40,167 nucleotides of DNA from Neisseria wadsworthii 9715 (GCF_000227765.1 NZ_JH165159.1:2406256-2446422); one strand, 5' to 3'; positions 1-8,262 are shown, counted from the first letter of the stretch. A program made the numbers and translations. The notes: generated by a model from the letters alone, not told the origin.

Positions 1-1818
1 GGATTGGCTGTTATCCAGCACATCGGTGCTGCTTACCAACACGTCCGACCATTGGAAATCGCCGCTTCTGTCTTCAAACAAAGGCCGCAGTCCGCCTAAG
101 TCCAACACATCCTCTTCGGCGTTAAAATCAGTCAGCACATCGGCCTGACCCTCGCCGACATCGCCGGCCGCAAACACAAACGTATCCCGACCCGCGCCGC
201 CGGTAAGCTTGTCAATCCCCGGGCCGCCTTGCAGCACATCTTCGCCGTCGCTGCCTGAGAATACTTCATCGGCATCGGTACCTTTCAACGACACGCCGCC
301 GATTTTGTTTACCGCCAAATCCGAAAACTCTGTTTGTCTGGCTTTCGCTTCGGCATTGCCCTGCGTATTTCCGATTTCTTCAGGCAGGCTGTCTTTATTC
401 AAAGCATTCGCGCCGAACGCCGCTTCAATAAAATCGGAATAACCGTCGCCGTCGCTGTCGGCATTGTCCACTGCCGTACCGATATGCCGTTCCTGCACAT
501 TGGTCAACCCGTCATTATCATCGTCTAAATCTTGGAAGTGTTTGTCGACACGATAACCTTGCGAAAATTGGGCTTGGAGTTCGGGGGTATTGCTGTAAAA
601 ATTTTTTAATAAATGGTGATCATTAAATATTTTAGGTGCTTTTTCGTCGGAAAATATTTTGTAAATTTTTAAAAATAAATCTGAAAATTCTCTTCCCGAG
701 TTTTCATCTACAGGAACATTAGGAAAATAATTTGTTGGTTTATAAGCACTGCTTTCCACCAAATTTCTCATCACATGCTTATTTATCCAATCCACCCAAT
801 CACCTTCAATCACAAAAGATTTGGTTTTTTGGTGAACATCGCCGTTATCAAGTATTTCCGTTTTCAAATACTCACGGGTATTGTTAACCGCTTCGTTCAA
901 GCCTTTATTCTGAGGAAGCCAACGCGTTAATAGATTTGTATTATTCAGCGCCCCGGGATTGAACAATGCGCTGCGGACAAAATCTTCCGCCCATTCGGGC
1001 TTACTTTGCATAGTATGTGCAGAAAAATATTGTGCAAGATAACCGCCTAAAGAATATCCGGCCACATGTACTTTATTCGGATTAAAAGCGGCAACGTCTT
1101 GTGCAACTAACTCTAAGTCCTTAGCTTGACTGGGGGTTATTCCCGTGAAAAGTGAAATATTCGATAGATTATCTCTATTGAATATGCCTCCAAAAATACC
1201 TTTATCTGCTTCGGTACCTTCAAAAGCAACCACTACATTCCTATAACCATCTTCCGTAGCATGGTTACCGAAAATCGCATAATCCAAACCGCTCTCGGTT
1301 TGTTCTTGTTTCAATAAATCCCAGTTTTCACTTAACTCTCTAACATCTGCCTGTTCCATCAATTTATGAGTATTGATGTCATTGATTGCTTCTTCCGACT
1401 GTTGATTCAACGCTGCATGCAAGCTGTCTTGTTCAACCTCTGTCAAACTGGCCAACATCCTCAAATCACGATCAGACACATTCCAATCGTTCGGGTTGCC
1501 GTCTACCCTGTCGATTAGGCCGTCGCCGTCGCTGTCGTTATCATAGGCAGCCAAAATATTCTTGGCCGCCCAGTCTTGGTTTTGTTCTATATAAGTTTTT
1601 AAAGCCTCTATTTTTTCAGCAGTCGGTTTTGCATTGCCCGATTCGGCACCGGCCGATAGCTTCTGCACATTCGTTGATGAAAATGTATCGGCTGATCCGG
1701 CAACAGGCGCTGAAAACCGCGGTTGGTTTTCGACATTATGCGCCGCAGCCACGGCAGCCTGGCTTGATAAAGAATCGTTTTGATGGTTTGAATTTCTCGT
1801 ATGATTGGTCAGACTCAT
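1..1818 (-). CDS. RTX-type calcium-binding lipase-like exoprotein (3' end outside window)
   Basis: 606 codons are open from the ATG at 1818 to the left edge, so the C-terminus is missing. An AAGGAG box lies 8 bases before the start. There is no signal peptide. The order is: Ser/Ala/Asn-rich start; a thrombospondin-3-like calcium segment (DNDSDGDGLIDRVDGNPNDW) near residue 95; a class-3-lipase-like alpha/beta-hydrolase core with an oxyanion-type FEGTE (199-203) and nucleophile elbow GYSLGG (Ser256); a second calcium segment (DLDDDNDGLTN, then DSDGDGYSDF) near residues 430-460; and nonapeptide-like RTX repeats (GSDGEDVLQGGPGIDKLTGG) near 520-545. This suggests a secreted lipase or esterase that folds on calcium outside the cell. 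RTX proteins without signal peptides normally leave by a type I exporter using a C-terminal signal, which cannot be seen here. Substrate unknown. The neighbour upstream (1929-2561) is a second, unrelated small hydrolase. Confidence 0.85.
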   Translation of the reverse strand, partial: MSLTNHTRNSNHQNDSLSSQAAVAAAHNVENQPRFSAPVAGSADTFSSTNVQKLSAGAESGNAKPTAEKIEALKTYIEQNQDWAAKNILAAYDNDSDGDGLIDRVDGNPNDWNVSDRDLRMLASLTEVEQDSLHAALNQQSEEAINDINTHKLMEQADVRELSENWDLLKQEQTESGLDYAIFGNHATEDGYRNVVVAFEGTEADKGIFGGIFNRDNLSNISLFTGITPSQAKDLELVAQDVAAFNPNKVHVAGYSLGGYLAQYFSAHTMQSKPEWAEDFVRSALFNPGALNNTNLLTRWLPQNKGLNEAVNNTREYLKTEILDNGDVHQKTKSFVIEGDWVDWINKHVMRNLVESSAYKPTNYFPNVPVDENSGREFSDLFLKIYKIFSDEKAPKIFNDHHLLKNFYSNTPELQAQFSQGYRVDKHFQDLDDDNDGLTNVQERHIGTAVDNADSDGDGYSDFIEAAFGANALNKDSLPEEIGNTQGNAEAKARQTEFSDLAVNKIGGVSLKGTDADEVFSGSDGEDVLQGGPGIDKLTGGAGRDTFVFAAGDVGEGQADVLTDFNAEEDVLDLGGLRPLFEDRSGDFQWSDVLVSSTDVLDNSQS

Positions 1819-1875
1819 TATGGAACTCCTTGGAAAATTAATTTGTCATAATAAAATCAAATAAGTTCCGTAATA

Positions 1876-1905
1876 ATGCCTGTCTGAAATTTTTCAGACA
1901 GGCAT
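1876..1905. terminator. Inverted DUS pair between hydrolase gene and RTX gene
   Basis: TGCCTGTCTGAA at 1877-1888 faces its reverse complement at 1893-1904, giving a 13-bp stem with a 4-base loop. It lies just after the hydrolase stop (minus strand). Paired DUS commonly serve as terminators in Neisseria. No long T tract follows on the minus strand, so efficiency is uncertain. Confidence 0.6.
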
Positions 1906-1928
1906 CACTTCAACCAGCCTGAACTTGC

Positions 1929-2561
1929 TCACTCACAACCATGCTGAAAGCAACCGTGATTTAAAAAATAGGCAATCTGTTGCGCCACCGCTTTATCGAC
2001 CAACATGCCCGTGTGCGATACCGGCAATACGATATGGTCTGACAAGTTTTCGGTTTTGGTTTCCTCAAGCAAAACGGTTCCGTCATTGGTGCCCTTAAGT
2101 TCAAACACTTTCCCCAACCCCAAAGAATGGCTGCCCGCAATGCTGCCCCATTGCGCGCCCTCGGTTATTTTGGGTGCCGAGCCATCCAATGCTTCTTCGT
2201 AAGCCTTGCCCAATGTAAAGGGCGCAAGCCGGTGAAGTTTGTGTGCAATCGAGCTTCCTTGATGCGGCGTGCCCAGCGTAACCACCCTGCCGCGAACCAA
2301 ATCAGGATGCTCTGCCGCAAAGCGGCGCAGCACCAATCCGCCCAGGCTATGCCCTACAAAATGTAACGGCTTATCAGTTTGAGCGTAGTGCGCCCGCACT
2401 TGCTTGGCCAATGCTTTACAATGCGCGTCAAAATTTTGAAACACACTGTAATAGCCGAATACTTTTGCTTCAAAGCCATGGCTTTTAAGTAACCGCGCCA
2501 ACGGCAGCATGGCCCATGCATGCATGTGTATACCATGTAGCAGGAGTATATGACCGGTCAT
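1929..2561 (-). CDS. Small alpha/beta hydrolase (esterase/lipase-like)
   Basis: A 210-residue protein starting MTGHILLLHG, where LLHG supplies the typical strand-3 oxyanion region. GHSLGG near residue 71 is the nucleophile elbow. A following LGTPHQGSS is typical of triacylglycerol-lipase or PGAP1-like bacterial hydrolases. The likely catalytic acid is in GTNDGTV (Asp159 region) and the His in LPVSHTGML near residue 183, so the triad appears complete. There is no signal peptide, so it is probably cytoplasmic, acting on a small ester or acyl substrate that cannot be named. It lies upstream of, and in the same direction as, the RTX lipase-like gene, but an inverted DUS pair separates them, so co-transcription is doubtful. 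Confidence 0.85.
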   Translation of the reverse strand: MTGHILLLHGIHMHAWAMLPLARLLKSHGFEAKVFGYYSVFQNFDAHCKALAKQVRAHYAQTDKPLHFVGHSLGGLVLRRFAAEHPDLVRGRVVTLGTPHQGSSIAHKLHRLAPFTLGKAYEEALDGSAPKITEGAQWGSIAGSHSLGLGKVFELKGTNDGTVLLEETKTENLSDHIVLPVSHTGMLVDKAVAQQIAYFLNHGCFQHGCE

Positions 2562-2652
2562 TATTCGACTCTCTATTAACTTATTGAAGCGACATCAAAC
2601 CCACACTATATTGCAAATAAACTTTATTTCTGCTACGGCGTTACTGCGCCTT

Positions 2653-2678
2653 AACAAAAGTTAGGTTGATTAACTATA
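2653..2678. repeat. CREE-like terminal sequence (decayed element)
   Basis: AAAAGTTAGGTTGATTAACTATA matches the right end of the complete Correia element at 20092-20199 with one change. Just upstream (about 2632-2650) the element core appears in reverse orientation (CTACGGCGTTACTGCGCC). This looks like a rearranged or partly deleted CREE between rpmG and the hydrolase gene. Confidence 0.55.
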
Positions 2679-2712
2679 TATGCGCATAACGTTTTTCTAA
2701 ACTACTACGACC

Positions 2713-2752
2713 AATAAAAAAGACCGCATTCTAAAAATGCAGTCTTTTTGGA
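2713..2752 (-). terminator. Rho-independent terminator after rpmG
   Basis: Read on the minus strand, AAAAGACTGCATT pairs with AATGCGGTCTTTT around a short loop, followed by a T tract. It lies about 35 bases after the rpmG stop and would end the rpmB-rpmG transcript. Confidence 0.85.
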
Positions 2753-2785
2753 ACCTGAATCCTATTTCCGGATCAGCTGAATATA

Positions 2786-2941
2786 TTATTTCAGCTTGGT
2801 TTCTTTATACATAACGTGTTTGCGGGCAACCGGGTCAAATTTTTTGATTTCCAGCTTGCCGGGCATAGTACGTTTGTTTTTGGTCGTGGTGTAGAAGTGA
2901 CCAGTACCAGCAGAAGATTCCAGTTTGATTTTATCGCGCAT
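2786..2941 (-). CDS. rpmG: 50S ribosomal protein L33
   Basis: A 51-residue protein starting [20 protein letters not shown] and ending [11 protein letters not shown], the usual length for L33. It contains the conserved [19 protein letters not shown] and [10 protein letters not shown] segments. It belongs to the large ribosomal subunit near the E site. It lacks the CxxC zinc-ribbon pairs, so it is the zinc-independent form usual in proteobacteria. It starts 25 bases after rpmB and shares its transcript, the usual rpmB-rpmG pair. An intrinsic terminator follows at 2713-2752. Confidence 0.95.
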   Translation of the reverse strand: MRDKIKLESSAGTGHFYTTTKNKRTMPGKLEIKKFDPVARKHVMYKETKLK

Positions 2942-2966
2942 GGCTTTATTCCTTTAACAATTGAAA

Positions 2967-3200
2967 CTAAGCTTCGCCGCGAGCACGCATTTCGGCCAAA
3001 ACTACGTCAATGCCTACTTTATCGATGGTGCGCAATGCTGCGTTGGATACGCGCAGACGAACCCAGCGTTTTTCACTTTCTACCCAAAAACGGCGTGTTT
3101 GCAAGTTAGGCAAAAAACGACGTTTGGTTTTATTATTGGCGTGTGACACGTTGTTGCCGCTCATCGGGCGCTTACCGGTCACTTTACAAACTCGTGCCAT
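2967..3200 (-). CDS. rpmB: 50S ribosomal protein L28
   Basis: A 77-residue protein starting [34 protein letters not shown], typical of L28 at full length. It is a structural protein of the 50S subunit. It is the first gene of rpmB-rpmG. A sigma70-like promoter (TTGAAT, 18 bases, TATAAA on the minus strand, 3271-3242) lies just upstream. Its spacer overlaps one arm of a 12-bp inverted repeat (3248-3300), so local control beyond growth-rate regulation is possible. Confidence 0.96.
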   Translation of the reverse strand: MARVCKVTGKRPMSGNNVSHANNKTKRRFLPNLQTRRFWVESEKRWVRLRVSNAALRTIDKVGIDVVLAEMRARGEA

Positions 3201-3241
3201 GATTGGACTCCAAACTTCTTAATGAAAATAGTAAAACGCGA

Positions 3242-3271
3242 TTTATACCATAAAATCCTGTTTCTATTCAA
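3242..3271 (-). promoter_or_regulatory. Predicted sigma70 promoter of rpmB-rpmG
   Basis: On the minus strand, TTGAAT (3271-3266) and TATAAA (3247-3242) are separated by 18 bases. The predicted start is about 35 bases before the rpmB ATG. Confidence 0.6.
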
Positions 3272-3300
3272 GCATGTTTTCTGAAAAAAGGATTTTATGG
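3248..3300. repeat. 12-bp perfect inverted repeat at the rpmB promoter
   Basis: CCATAAAATCCT at 3248-3259 is mirrored exactly by AGGATTTTATGG at 3289-3300, 29 bases apart. One arm fills most of the predicted -35/-10 spacer of rpmB. It could be an operator. Confidence 0.6.
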
Positions 3301-3393
3301 CGCCAAACCGCCGAAAAATTGTTGTTTTCCCAAGCACAAAGGAAAAGAGGTAGGATTATAACAAATTTTCTACCACCTGCCTATTTTTAGGCT

Positions 3394-3425
3394 ATGCCTG
3401 TCTGAAAAAGCTTTCAGACAGGCAT
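3394..3425. terminator. Inverted DUS pair after speA
   Basis: ATGCCTGTCTGAAA and TTTCAGACAGGCAT form a 14-bp stem with a 4-base loop, a few bases past the speA stop at 3430. It probably ends the speA transcript. Confidence 0.7.
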
Positions 3426-3429
3426 AGCT

Positions 3430-5328
3430 TTACTCGCTTTCCAAGCTGAGGTAACTGCTTTGTTTAAGGGCGCGGAAGAATTCGGCGGTATAGAGGTTGC
3501 GCTCGTTGCCGGAAAGTTTTACCCAGCGGGTTTTTTCTTCAAATTTATTAATCGCTTCCTGCGGCTGCAAATGCACATAGCGCAGCATGTCTTCGATGGT
3601 GTCGTGTTCTTCCATGCCGGCAAATTCTATCTGGCCGTATTCACGCACATAGACGTTGACGGAATCGGTGTCGCCGAAGAGGTTGTGCATATCGCCCAAA
3701 ATTTCCTGGTATGCACCTACCATAAACACGCCGAGAATATAAGGTTCACCTTCTTTCAGAGCGTGAACGGGCATGCTGGTTTCGATGCTTTGGCGGTCGA
3801 CATATTGGCTGACTTTACCGTCGGAATCGCAGGTTAAATCCTGCAATACGGCGCGGCGGGTCGGCTGCTCGTTAAGGCGGTGTATCGGCATGATGGGGAG
3901 CACTTGGCCGATGGCCCATGTGTCGGGCAGGCTTTGGAATACGCTGAAATTACAGAAGTATTTGTCGGCCAGTTTGTCGGTTAGGTCGTCATACACTTGC
4001 CGTTGGCTGCGGCCGCTGCTGGTGAGTTTCTGCTTCAGCCTGCGGCATAATACGGCGTGCAGCTGTTCGGCCAAGGCTTTTTCAGACAGGCTTATGCGCC
4101 CTTCTACGTAATTTTCGTTGACTTCCACCAGATAATGGCCGATGCGGTAATACGTTTCGGTAATCATTTCGCTGTCGATGCCTTTTTCCAGCAAAGTAAC
4201 CAGCTTTTGGGTGGCAAACGATAATTCGGACACATTTTCTATCTGCGGCACTTCTTCAGGCAGGCGTTCCACATCGGTAACGTTCATCACCAACACGGCA
4301 TGGTGCGCGGTCATAGCGCGGCCGGATTCGCTGAACACGTTGGGATGCGGAATATTGTGTTCGTTGCAATATTCTTGCAGCATGGAAATGATCACATGCG
4401 AATATTCGCCGATGTCGTAGTTTACCGAGCTGGCGTTGCGCGAGTGGGTGCCGTCATAGTCCACACCCAAGCCGCCGCCTACGTCCACATAATCCACAGG
4501 CAAGCCCAACGAGCGCAGTTCGGCAAAGTAGCGCACGGCTTCTTTAAAGCTGGAGCGGTAATCGCCGATGTTGGCGATTTGTGAACCCATATGGAAGTGC
4601 ATCAACCTTACGCATTCGCCCAATCCGGCGGCTTTGAGCTTTTCTGCGGCAGAAATCAGCTGCGCGGCGGAAAGGCCGAATTTGCCTTTTTCGCCGCCCG
4701 TGTCGGCCCATTTGCTGGATGCCAGCGAAGAAAGGCGCACGCGCAGCCCGATATTGGCTTTGATGCCGAGCTTGGCTGATTCCTCAATCACTAAATCTAC
4801 TTCGGCTTCTTTTTCAATCACGATAAACACTTCGTGCCCAAGCCGCTGGCCGATTAATGCCAAGCGTATGAAGTCGCGGTCTTTATAGCCGTTGCACACG
4901 ATGATGCCGTTTTTCGGCGCATAAGCGAGCACAATCATCAGCTCGGGCTTGGAGCCGGCTTCCAAACCGATGGACACTTCATCGTTTTTCGGCACGATGA
5001 TGTTTTTTACCACGCTTTCCTGCTGGTTGACCTTAATCGGGTAAATCGCCGTGTATTTGCCTTGATAATCAAGCTTGCGGATGGAGCGGTTGAAGGCTTT
5101 GCACAAACGGAATACTCTGTCTTGCAGAATATCAGGGAAGCGGAACAACATGGGCAGGTCTTGCCCGCGGCCGTTGAGCTGCTGCACCAGATCGTACAGG
5201 CTGATTTCCGTGCCGCGTTCTGGATTGGGTTTCACCATCACCTCGCCCGCTTCGGATATTGAAAAATAGCCGTCGCCCCAGTGGCGGATGCCGTAAAGGC
5301 CGGCGCTCTCTGCCGCATTCCATGTCAT
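3430..5328 (-). CDS. speA: Biosynthetic arginine decarboxylase
   Basis: A 632-residue protein, the usual SpeA length (about 630-660). It decarboxylates arginine to agmatine, the first step of agmatine-route putrescine synthesis. It is a fold-III PLP enzyme: the Schiff-base lysine is Lys99 in YPIKVNQQ; the phosphate-binding glycine stretch [13 protein letters not shown] is near residue 282; and the substrate-side [10 protein letters not shown] is near residue 336. The N-terminal [13 protein letters not shown] is a family signature. The start at 5328 is the first ATG and gives the expected N-terminus. No speB lies nearby, so the agmatine-processing gene is elsewhere. A DUS variant (TTCAGACAGGCT) lies inside the gene at 4081. 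A DUS pair separates it from the upstream HxlR gene, so it is probably transcribed alone. Confidence 0.95.
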   Translation of the reverse strand: MTWNAAESAGLYGIRHWGDGYFSISEAGEVMVKPNPERGTEISLYDLVQQLNGRGQDLPMLFRFPDILQDRVFRLCKAFNRSIRKLDYQGKYTAIYPIKVNQQESVVKNIIVPKNDEVSIGLEAGSKPELMIVLAYAPKNGIIVCNGYKDRDFIRLALIGQRLGHEVFIVIEKEAEVDLVIEESAKLGIKANIGLRVRLSSLASSKWADTGGEKGKFGLSAAQLISAAEKLKAAGLGECVRLMHFHMGSQIANIGDYRSSFKEAVRYFAELRSLGLPVDYVDVGGGLGVDYDGTHSRNASSVNYDIGEYSHVIISMLQEYCNEHNIPHPNVFSESGRAMTAHHAVLVMNVTDVERLPEEVPQIENVSELSFATQKLVTLLEKGIDSEMITETYYRIGHYLVEVNENYVEGRISLSEKALAEQLHAVLCRRLKQKLTSSGRSQRQVYDDLTDKLADKYFCNFSVFQSLPDTWAIGQVLPIMPIHRLNEQPTRRAVLQDLTCDSDGKVSQYVDRQSIETSMPVHALKEGEPYILGVFMVGAYQEILGDMHNLFGDTDSVNVYVREYGQIEFAGMEEHDTIEDMLRYVHLQPQEAINKFEEKTRWVKLSGNERNLYTAEFFRALKQSSYLSLESE

Positions 5329-5386
5329 GAATCGGATTCCTTGTTAAGCGTGTATTTCATAAAGCATGTGATTGTAATGCAATATG

Positions 5387-5419
5387 ATGCCTGTCTGAAA
5401 AACTTTTTCAGACAGGCAT
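5387..5419. terminator. Inverted DUS pair overlapping the hxlR-like stop codon
   Basis: Two DUS (5388-5399 and 5407-5418) face each other with a 7-base gap. On the minus strand the second supplies Met-Pro-Val-stop, the last codons of the regulator gene at 5408-5758. A T-rich stretch follows on the minus strand. Confidence 0.65.
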
Positions 5420-5758
5420 GTTTTTCTGTTCGTTGCCCCAGCGGCACATCATGTCCAATACGGGCATCAGCGATTGCCCTTTTTCAGACAGGCCGTATTC
5501 TACTTTAGGCGATACTTGCGGATATTCGGTACGGATAACCAAGCCGTCGTTTTCCAACTCTTTCAAAGTGATGGAAAGGGTTTTGAAAGAAATGCTGCCG
5601 ACGCAGCGCTTTAGCTCGTTAAAACGCATAACCGGCGGTTTTTTATGCAGCCAATACATAATCAGCATTTTGTATTTGCCGCCGATCAGCGACAAAGTAT
5701 AACCGAATCCGGTGTCGGCCAAATCCGTAACCAATGGATTACAAGGTGTTTTAATCAT
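5408..5758 (-). CDS. HxlR/DUF24-family transcriptional regulator
   Basis: A 116-residue winged-helix protein starting MIKTPCNPLV. The HxlR signature is present: SLIGGKYKMLIMYWL, then MRFNELKRCVGSISFKTLSITLKELENDGLVIR (recognition helix and wing, residues about 45-77) and VEYGLSEKGQSLMPVLDMMCRWG. Cys6 is in the position of the redox-sensing cysteine of YodB-type regulators, so quinone, aldehyde or thiol stress sensing is possible but not shown. It is divergent from an NTF2-like gene at 5861, with a palindrome between them (5777-5803) that could be its operator. Its stop codon is provided by a DUS (last residues MPV). Confidence 0.9.
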   Translation of the reverse strand: MIKTPCNPLVTDLADTGFGYTLSLIGGKYKMLIMYWLHKKPPVMRFNELKRCVGSISFKTLSITLKELENDGLVIRTEYPQVSPKVEYGLSEKGQSLMPVLDMMCRWGNEQKNMPV

Positions 5759-5776
5759 TTAGACTTTCCTTTGGGT

Positions 5777-5803
5777 AAGTACCTAACCTGAATGTGCGTA
5801 CTT
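5777..5803. promoter_or_regulatory. Candidate HxlR operator
   Basis: AAGTAC (5777-5782) and GTACTT (5798-5803) are perfect inverted half-sites whose centres lie 21 bases apart, two helical turns, in the divergent intergenic region. The family is known to bind inverted repeats at its own and divergent promoters. Binding here is an inference. Confidence 0.5.
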
Positions 5804-5860
5804 GTTAAACCTATAAGCCGATTATATGCTGATACGCATGATTCACAACAGGATAGAAAA

Positions 5861-6238
5861 ATGAACCTCAACCACCCTTTGATTCAAACCGTGAAAAAAC
5901 TGATAGATGCCGGCTGCCACTACCGTTTGGACGAGTTGGCGCAATATTACACATCTGATTTACGCATCATTATCGTTCAGCCTAACGGAGAAACGGCACA
6001 GTTCGATTACGAACAGAATATGGCATTTTTCCGCAGGCGTTTGGAGGAAGGTTCGGCAGCGCTCAACACCGAAGCCCGGTTTGATTATGTCGGTGAACAA
6101 GGTGATACGGGCTATGTGATTGTTACCAGAAATTTAGACTTGGGAGCGGGTGGGCAAACCATCGTTTTTTCTTTGATGCTCAGGCAAGAAGCAGGCTGTT
6201 GGCGGGTTTTTAGGGAACATGCCGTAGTGGTGGCTTAA
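5861..6238 (+). CDS. NTF2/SnoaL-like domain protein
   Basis: A 125-residue protein starting MNLNHPLIQTVKKLIDAG. The ATG at 5861 has an AGGA box 10 bases upstream and fits better than an upstream in-frame start at 5792, which would run through the promoter and operator region. Its form is a helical start, then alternating strands (LRIIIVQPNGETAQFDYEQNMAFFRRRLEEG, GYVIVTRNLDL, TIVFSLMLRQEAGCWRVFREHAVVVA), as in the cone-shaped NTF2/SnoaL/DUF4440 superfamily. Such proteins are small enzymes or ligand-binding proteins, and the exact role is not visible. It is divergent from the HxlR regulator and is its most likely target. A DUS-pair terminator follows. Confidence 0.75.
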   Translation: MNLNHPLIQTVKKLIDAGCHYRLDELAQYYTSDLRIIIVQPNGETAQFDYEQNMAFFRRRLEEGSAALNTEARFDYVGEQGDTGYVIVTRNLDLGAGGQTIVFSLMLRQEAGCWRVFREHAVVVA

Positions 6239-6246
6239 TTTGAAGA

Positions 6247-6278
6247 ATGCCTGTCTGAAAACTTTTTCAGACAGGCAT
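6247..6278. terminator. Bidirectional DUS-pair terminator
   Basis: ATGCCTGTCTGAAAA faces TTTTCAGACAGGCAT between two convergent genes, the NTF2-like gene (ends 6238) and rsmE (ends 6314). It could serve both strands. Confidence 0.7.
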
Positions 6279-6313
6279 TCCAATTTAATCTCTAATTTTT
6301 CTCTATCCCCACA

Positions 6314-7042
6314 TCAGCCAACAAAATCCCCCCATAAAGTCTGCATAGCCGCGATGGCTGCCAGCGCAGCGGTTTCCGTGCGCAGCACACGTTTGCCCAG
6401 TAAGACCGATTGGAACCCTGCTTCAAAAGCGAGAGCTTCTTCTTCGGGCGTCCAACCGCCTTCGGGGCCTACCATAAACACGATTTTGTCAGGCTGTGTT
6501 GCCACATCTTTGAGGCTTCGTACCCGATTCAGCCCAAGCAAAAGTTTCACGTCGCTTTCAGGCAGGCATTGCAGCATTTCCTTAAACCCCATCAGCGGCG
6601 ATACGGTCGGCACAATATTGCGGCCGCTTTGTTCGCAGGCGGAAACTACGATTTCCTGCCAGCGCGCTACCCGTTTTTCCGCACGCTCGCCGCCCAGTTT
6701 AACAATACTGCGCGCGCTGGATACGGGAATAATCCGCTTCACGCCCAATTCAACGCTTTTTTGCAAGGTAAAATCCATGCGTTCACCGCTGGATACGGCC
6801 TGTATCAATGTAATGTCCAGCGGGGATTCGTTATCGGCTGCTTCTTCATGAGTAACCAAAGCCTGCACGGATCGTTTCGATAACGTCTGTAACACGGCGG
6901 GGTAGCTTTTTCCGTTTCCGTTAAACAAAACAATCTCTTCGCCTTCCCGCAGGCGCAACACATTCACATGGCGAACCACATCGGTAGGAAGTTCAAATAT
7001 TTTACCGGCTGCCAGTTCGGCTTCAAGATAAAAACGAGGCAT
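6314..7042 (-). CDS. rsmE: 16S rRNA (uracil-1498-N3)-methyltransferase
   Basis: A 242-residue protein, the normal RsmE length. It methylates N3 of U1498 in 16S rRNA using S-adenosylmethionine. It has an N-terminal PUA-like barrel (MPRFYLEAEL through HVLRLREGEEIVLFNG-type segments, residues 1-70) and a C-terminal SPOUT knot: ITLIQAVSSGERMD (78-90), QKSVELGVKRIIPV (94-107), GPEGGWTPEE (192-201) and LGKRVLRTETA (215-225), the cofactor-binding loops. All key motifs are intact. It is divergent from the inositol-phosphatase-like gene 71 bases away and convergent with the NTF2-like gene. Confidence 0.96.
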   Translation of the reverse strand: MPRFYLEAELAAGKIFELPTDVVRHVNVLRLREGEEIVLFNGNGKSYPAVLQTLSKRSVQALVTHEEAADNESPLDITLIQAVSSGERMDFTLQKSVELGVKRIIPVSSARSIVKLGGERAEKRVARWQEIVVSACEQSGRNIVPTVSPLMGFKEMLQCLPESDVKLLLGLNRVRSLKDVATQPDKIVFMVGPEGGWTPEEEALAFEAGFQSVLLGKRVLRTETAALAAIAAMQTLWGDFVG

Positions 7043-7113
7043 GTTTTTATAGAAAAAAATGGGTTAATATAAGCCCGCAATTATACCCAAACCGGAAATT
7101 TTAAGGACAAACC

Positions 7114-7902
7114 GTGTTAAACCGACTGCAAACATTGGTGCGCGAAGTGGCGCGCGCCGAAGTGATGCCACATTTTCTCAACACCAGTGTCAGCCGCAAA
7201 CAAGACGGCAGCTTGTTTTCAGAAGCCGATCTCGCCTCACAGGCGGCATTTGCCTATGGTTTGCCCGATATTATCGACTGCCCGATGCTGGGCGAAGAAA
7301 TGACTGAAGCCCAACAGCGCCAATTATGGAAAAACTCGGATAGCGGCTTATGGGTTGTCGACCCTATCGACGGTTCCAACAATTTCATCAACGGCATTCC
7401 CCATTTTGCCTTATCGGCTGCTTACGTCGAAAACGGGCGGGCGCAATTAGGCGTGGTATATAACCCTGCAAGCGATGAATGTTTTTATGCCGAACGCGGC
7501 AAAGGCGCTTTTCTCAACGGCCGTCCGCTGCCGCTGCGCAGATCAGACAAAAAACTCCAGCATGCAATTGCCGGTGTGGAAATCAAATATCTGCGTTCCG
7601 GCAAACTGTCCAGCCGCATCAATACACTCTCCCCTTTCGGCAGCATCAGAAGCTTGGGCAGCAGCACTTTGGATTGGTGCTATCTGGCTTCCGGACGCTA
7701 TGATGTTTACGTACACGGCGGGCAAAAATTATGGGACTATGCAGCAGGTGCGCTGATTTTTGAAGAAGCCGGCGGCTTGCTCGCCACACTGGAAGGCGAC
7801 GATTTCTGGAGCGGCCAGCATGTATTTAAACGCTCGGTTATCGCCGCACTACAGCCGGAGCTGTTTGCCACATGGCTGAAATGGATCAGAGAAAACCAAT
7901 AA
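7114..7902 (+). CDS. Inositol-monophosphatase family protein
   Basis: A 262-residue protein with a GTG start at 7114 preceded by AAGGA. It belongs to the Mg2+/Li+-dependent IMPase/FBPase superfamily (SuhB, HisN, CysQ, archaeal-type FBPase). Metal-binding motifs are present: Gly60-Glu61-Glu62, DPIDGSNNF (83-91) and KLWDYAAG with Asp208. The usual Asp-Gly-Thr of motif 1 is Asp-Gly-Ser here. Candidate substrates are inositol-1-phosphate, histidinol phosphate or 3'-phosphoadenosine phosphates. The sequence alone does not decide among them, so no symbol is given. It is probably a single-gene transcript, with a 420-base AT-rich gap following. Confidence 0.9.
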   Translation: MLNRLQTLVREVARAEVMPHFLNTSVSRKQDGSLFSEADLASQAAFAYGLPDIIDCPMLGEEMTEAQQRQLWKNSDSGLWVVDPIDGSNNFINGIPHFALSAAYVENGRAQLGVVYNPASDECFYAERGKGAFLNGRPLPLRRSDKKLQHAIAGVEIKYLRSGKLSSRINTLSPFGSIRSLGSSTLDWCYLASGRYDVYVHGGQKLWDYAAGALIFEEAGGLLATLEGDDFWSGQHVFKRSVIAALQPELFATWLKWIRENQ

Positions 7903-8262
7903 AGTGCATTTAACCATGGTTTTCCAAAACACCTGATAATACACTTAATTTAATATTTAAATTGCAATACTTAACAGTTATTAAAATTAACTTAGTTATA
8001 ATTCATTTGTCTCACAAAGGTTGTTCATCTCCCTGCAACCCAAGTAAGTACGACATTTTCCCGTATATGTATTGGCCATTCACGCTTCCCCGCATGAATG
8101 GTTTTTTTTATCTGCATAGCGCGCTTCCTAATAAACTGATAGAAAGCGGCAAATCAATGTTTACGTTTTGGCTATTTTAAGGTGCACCAGTTCTACGCTT
8201 TAACGGCAGGGTCATGATATGCCAGAGCGCATCCTATGTTGGTTTTCTAAACAAACGCCATA
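7903..8262. other. AT-rich intergenic stretch without recognisable gene
   Basis: About 360 bases between the IMPase-like gene and the 60-bp palindrome. A 72-codon reading frame (7962-8180) has no ribosome site, no recognisable domain and composition like the surrounding non-coding DNA. No RNA gene was recognised. Confidence 0.5.

Noticed and set aside
7962-8180. 72-codon reading frame in the adh-IMPase gap
   Set aside because: No ribosome site, no recognisable domain, composition like surrounding AT-rich non-coding DNA.
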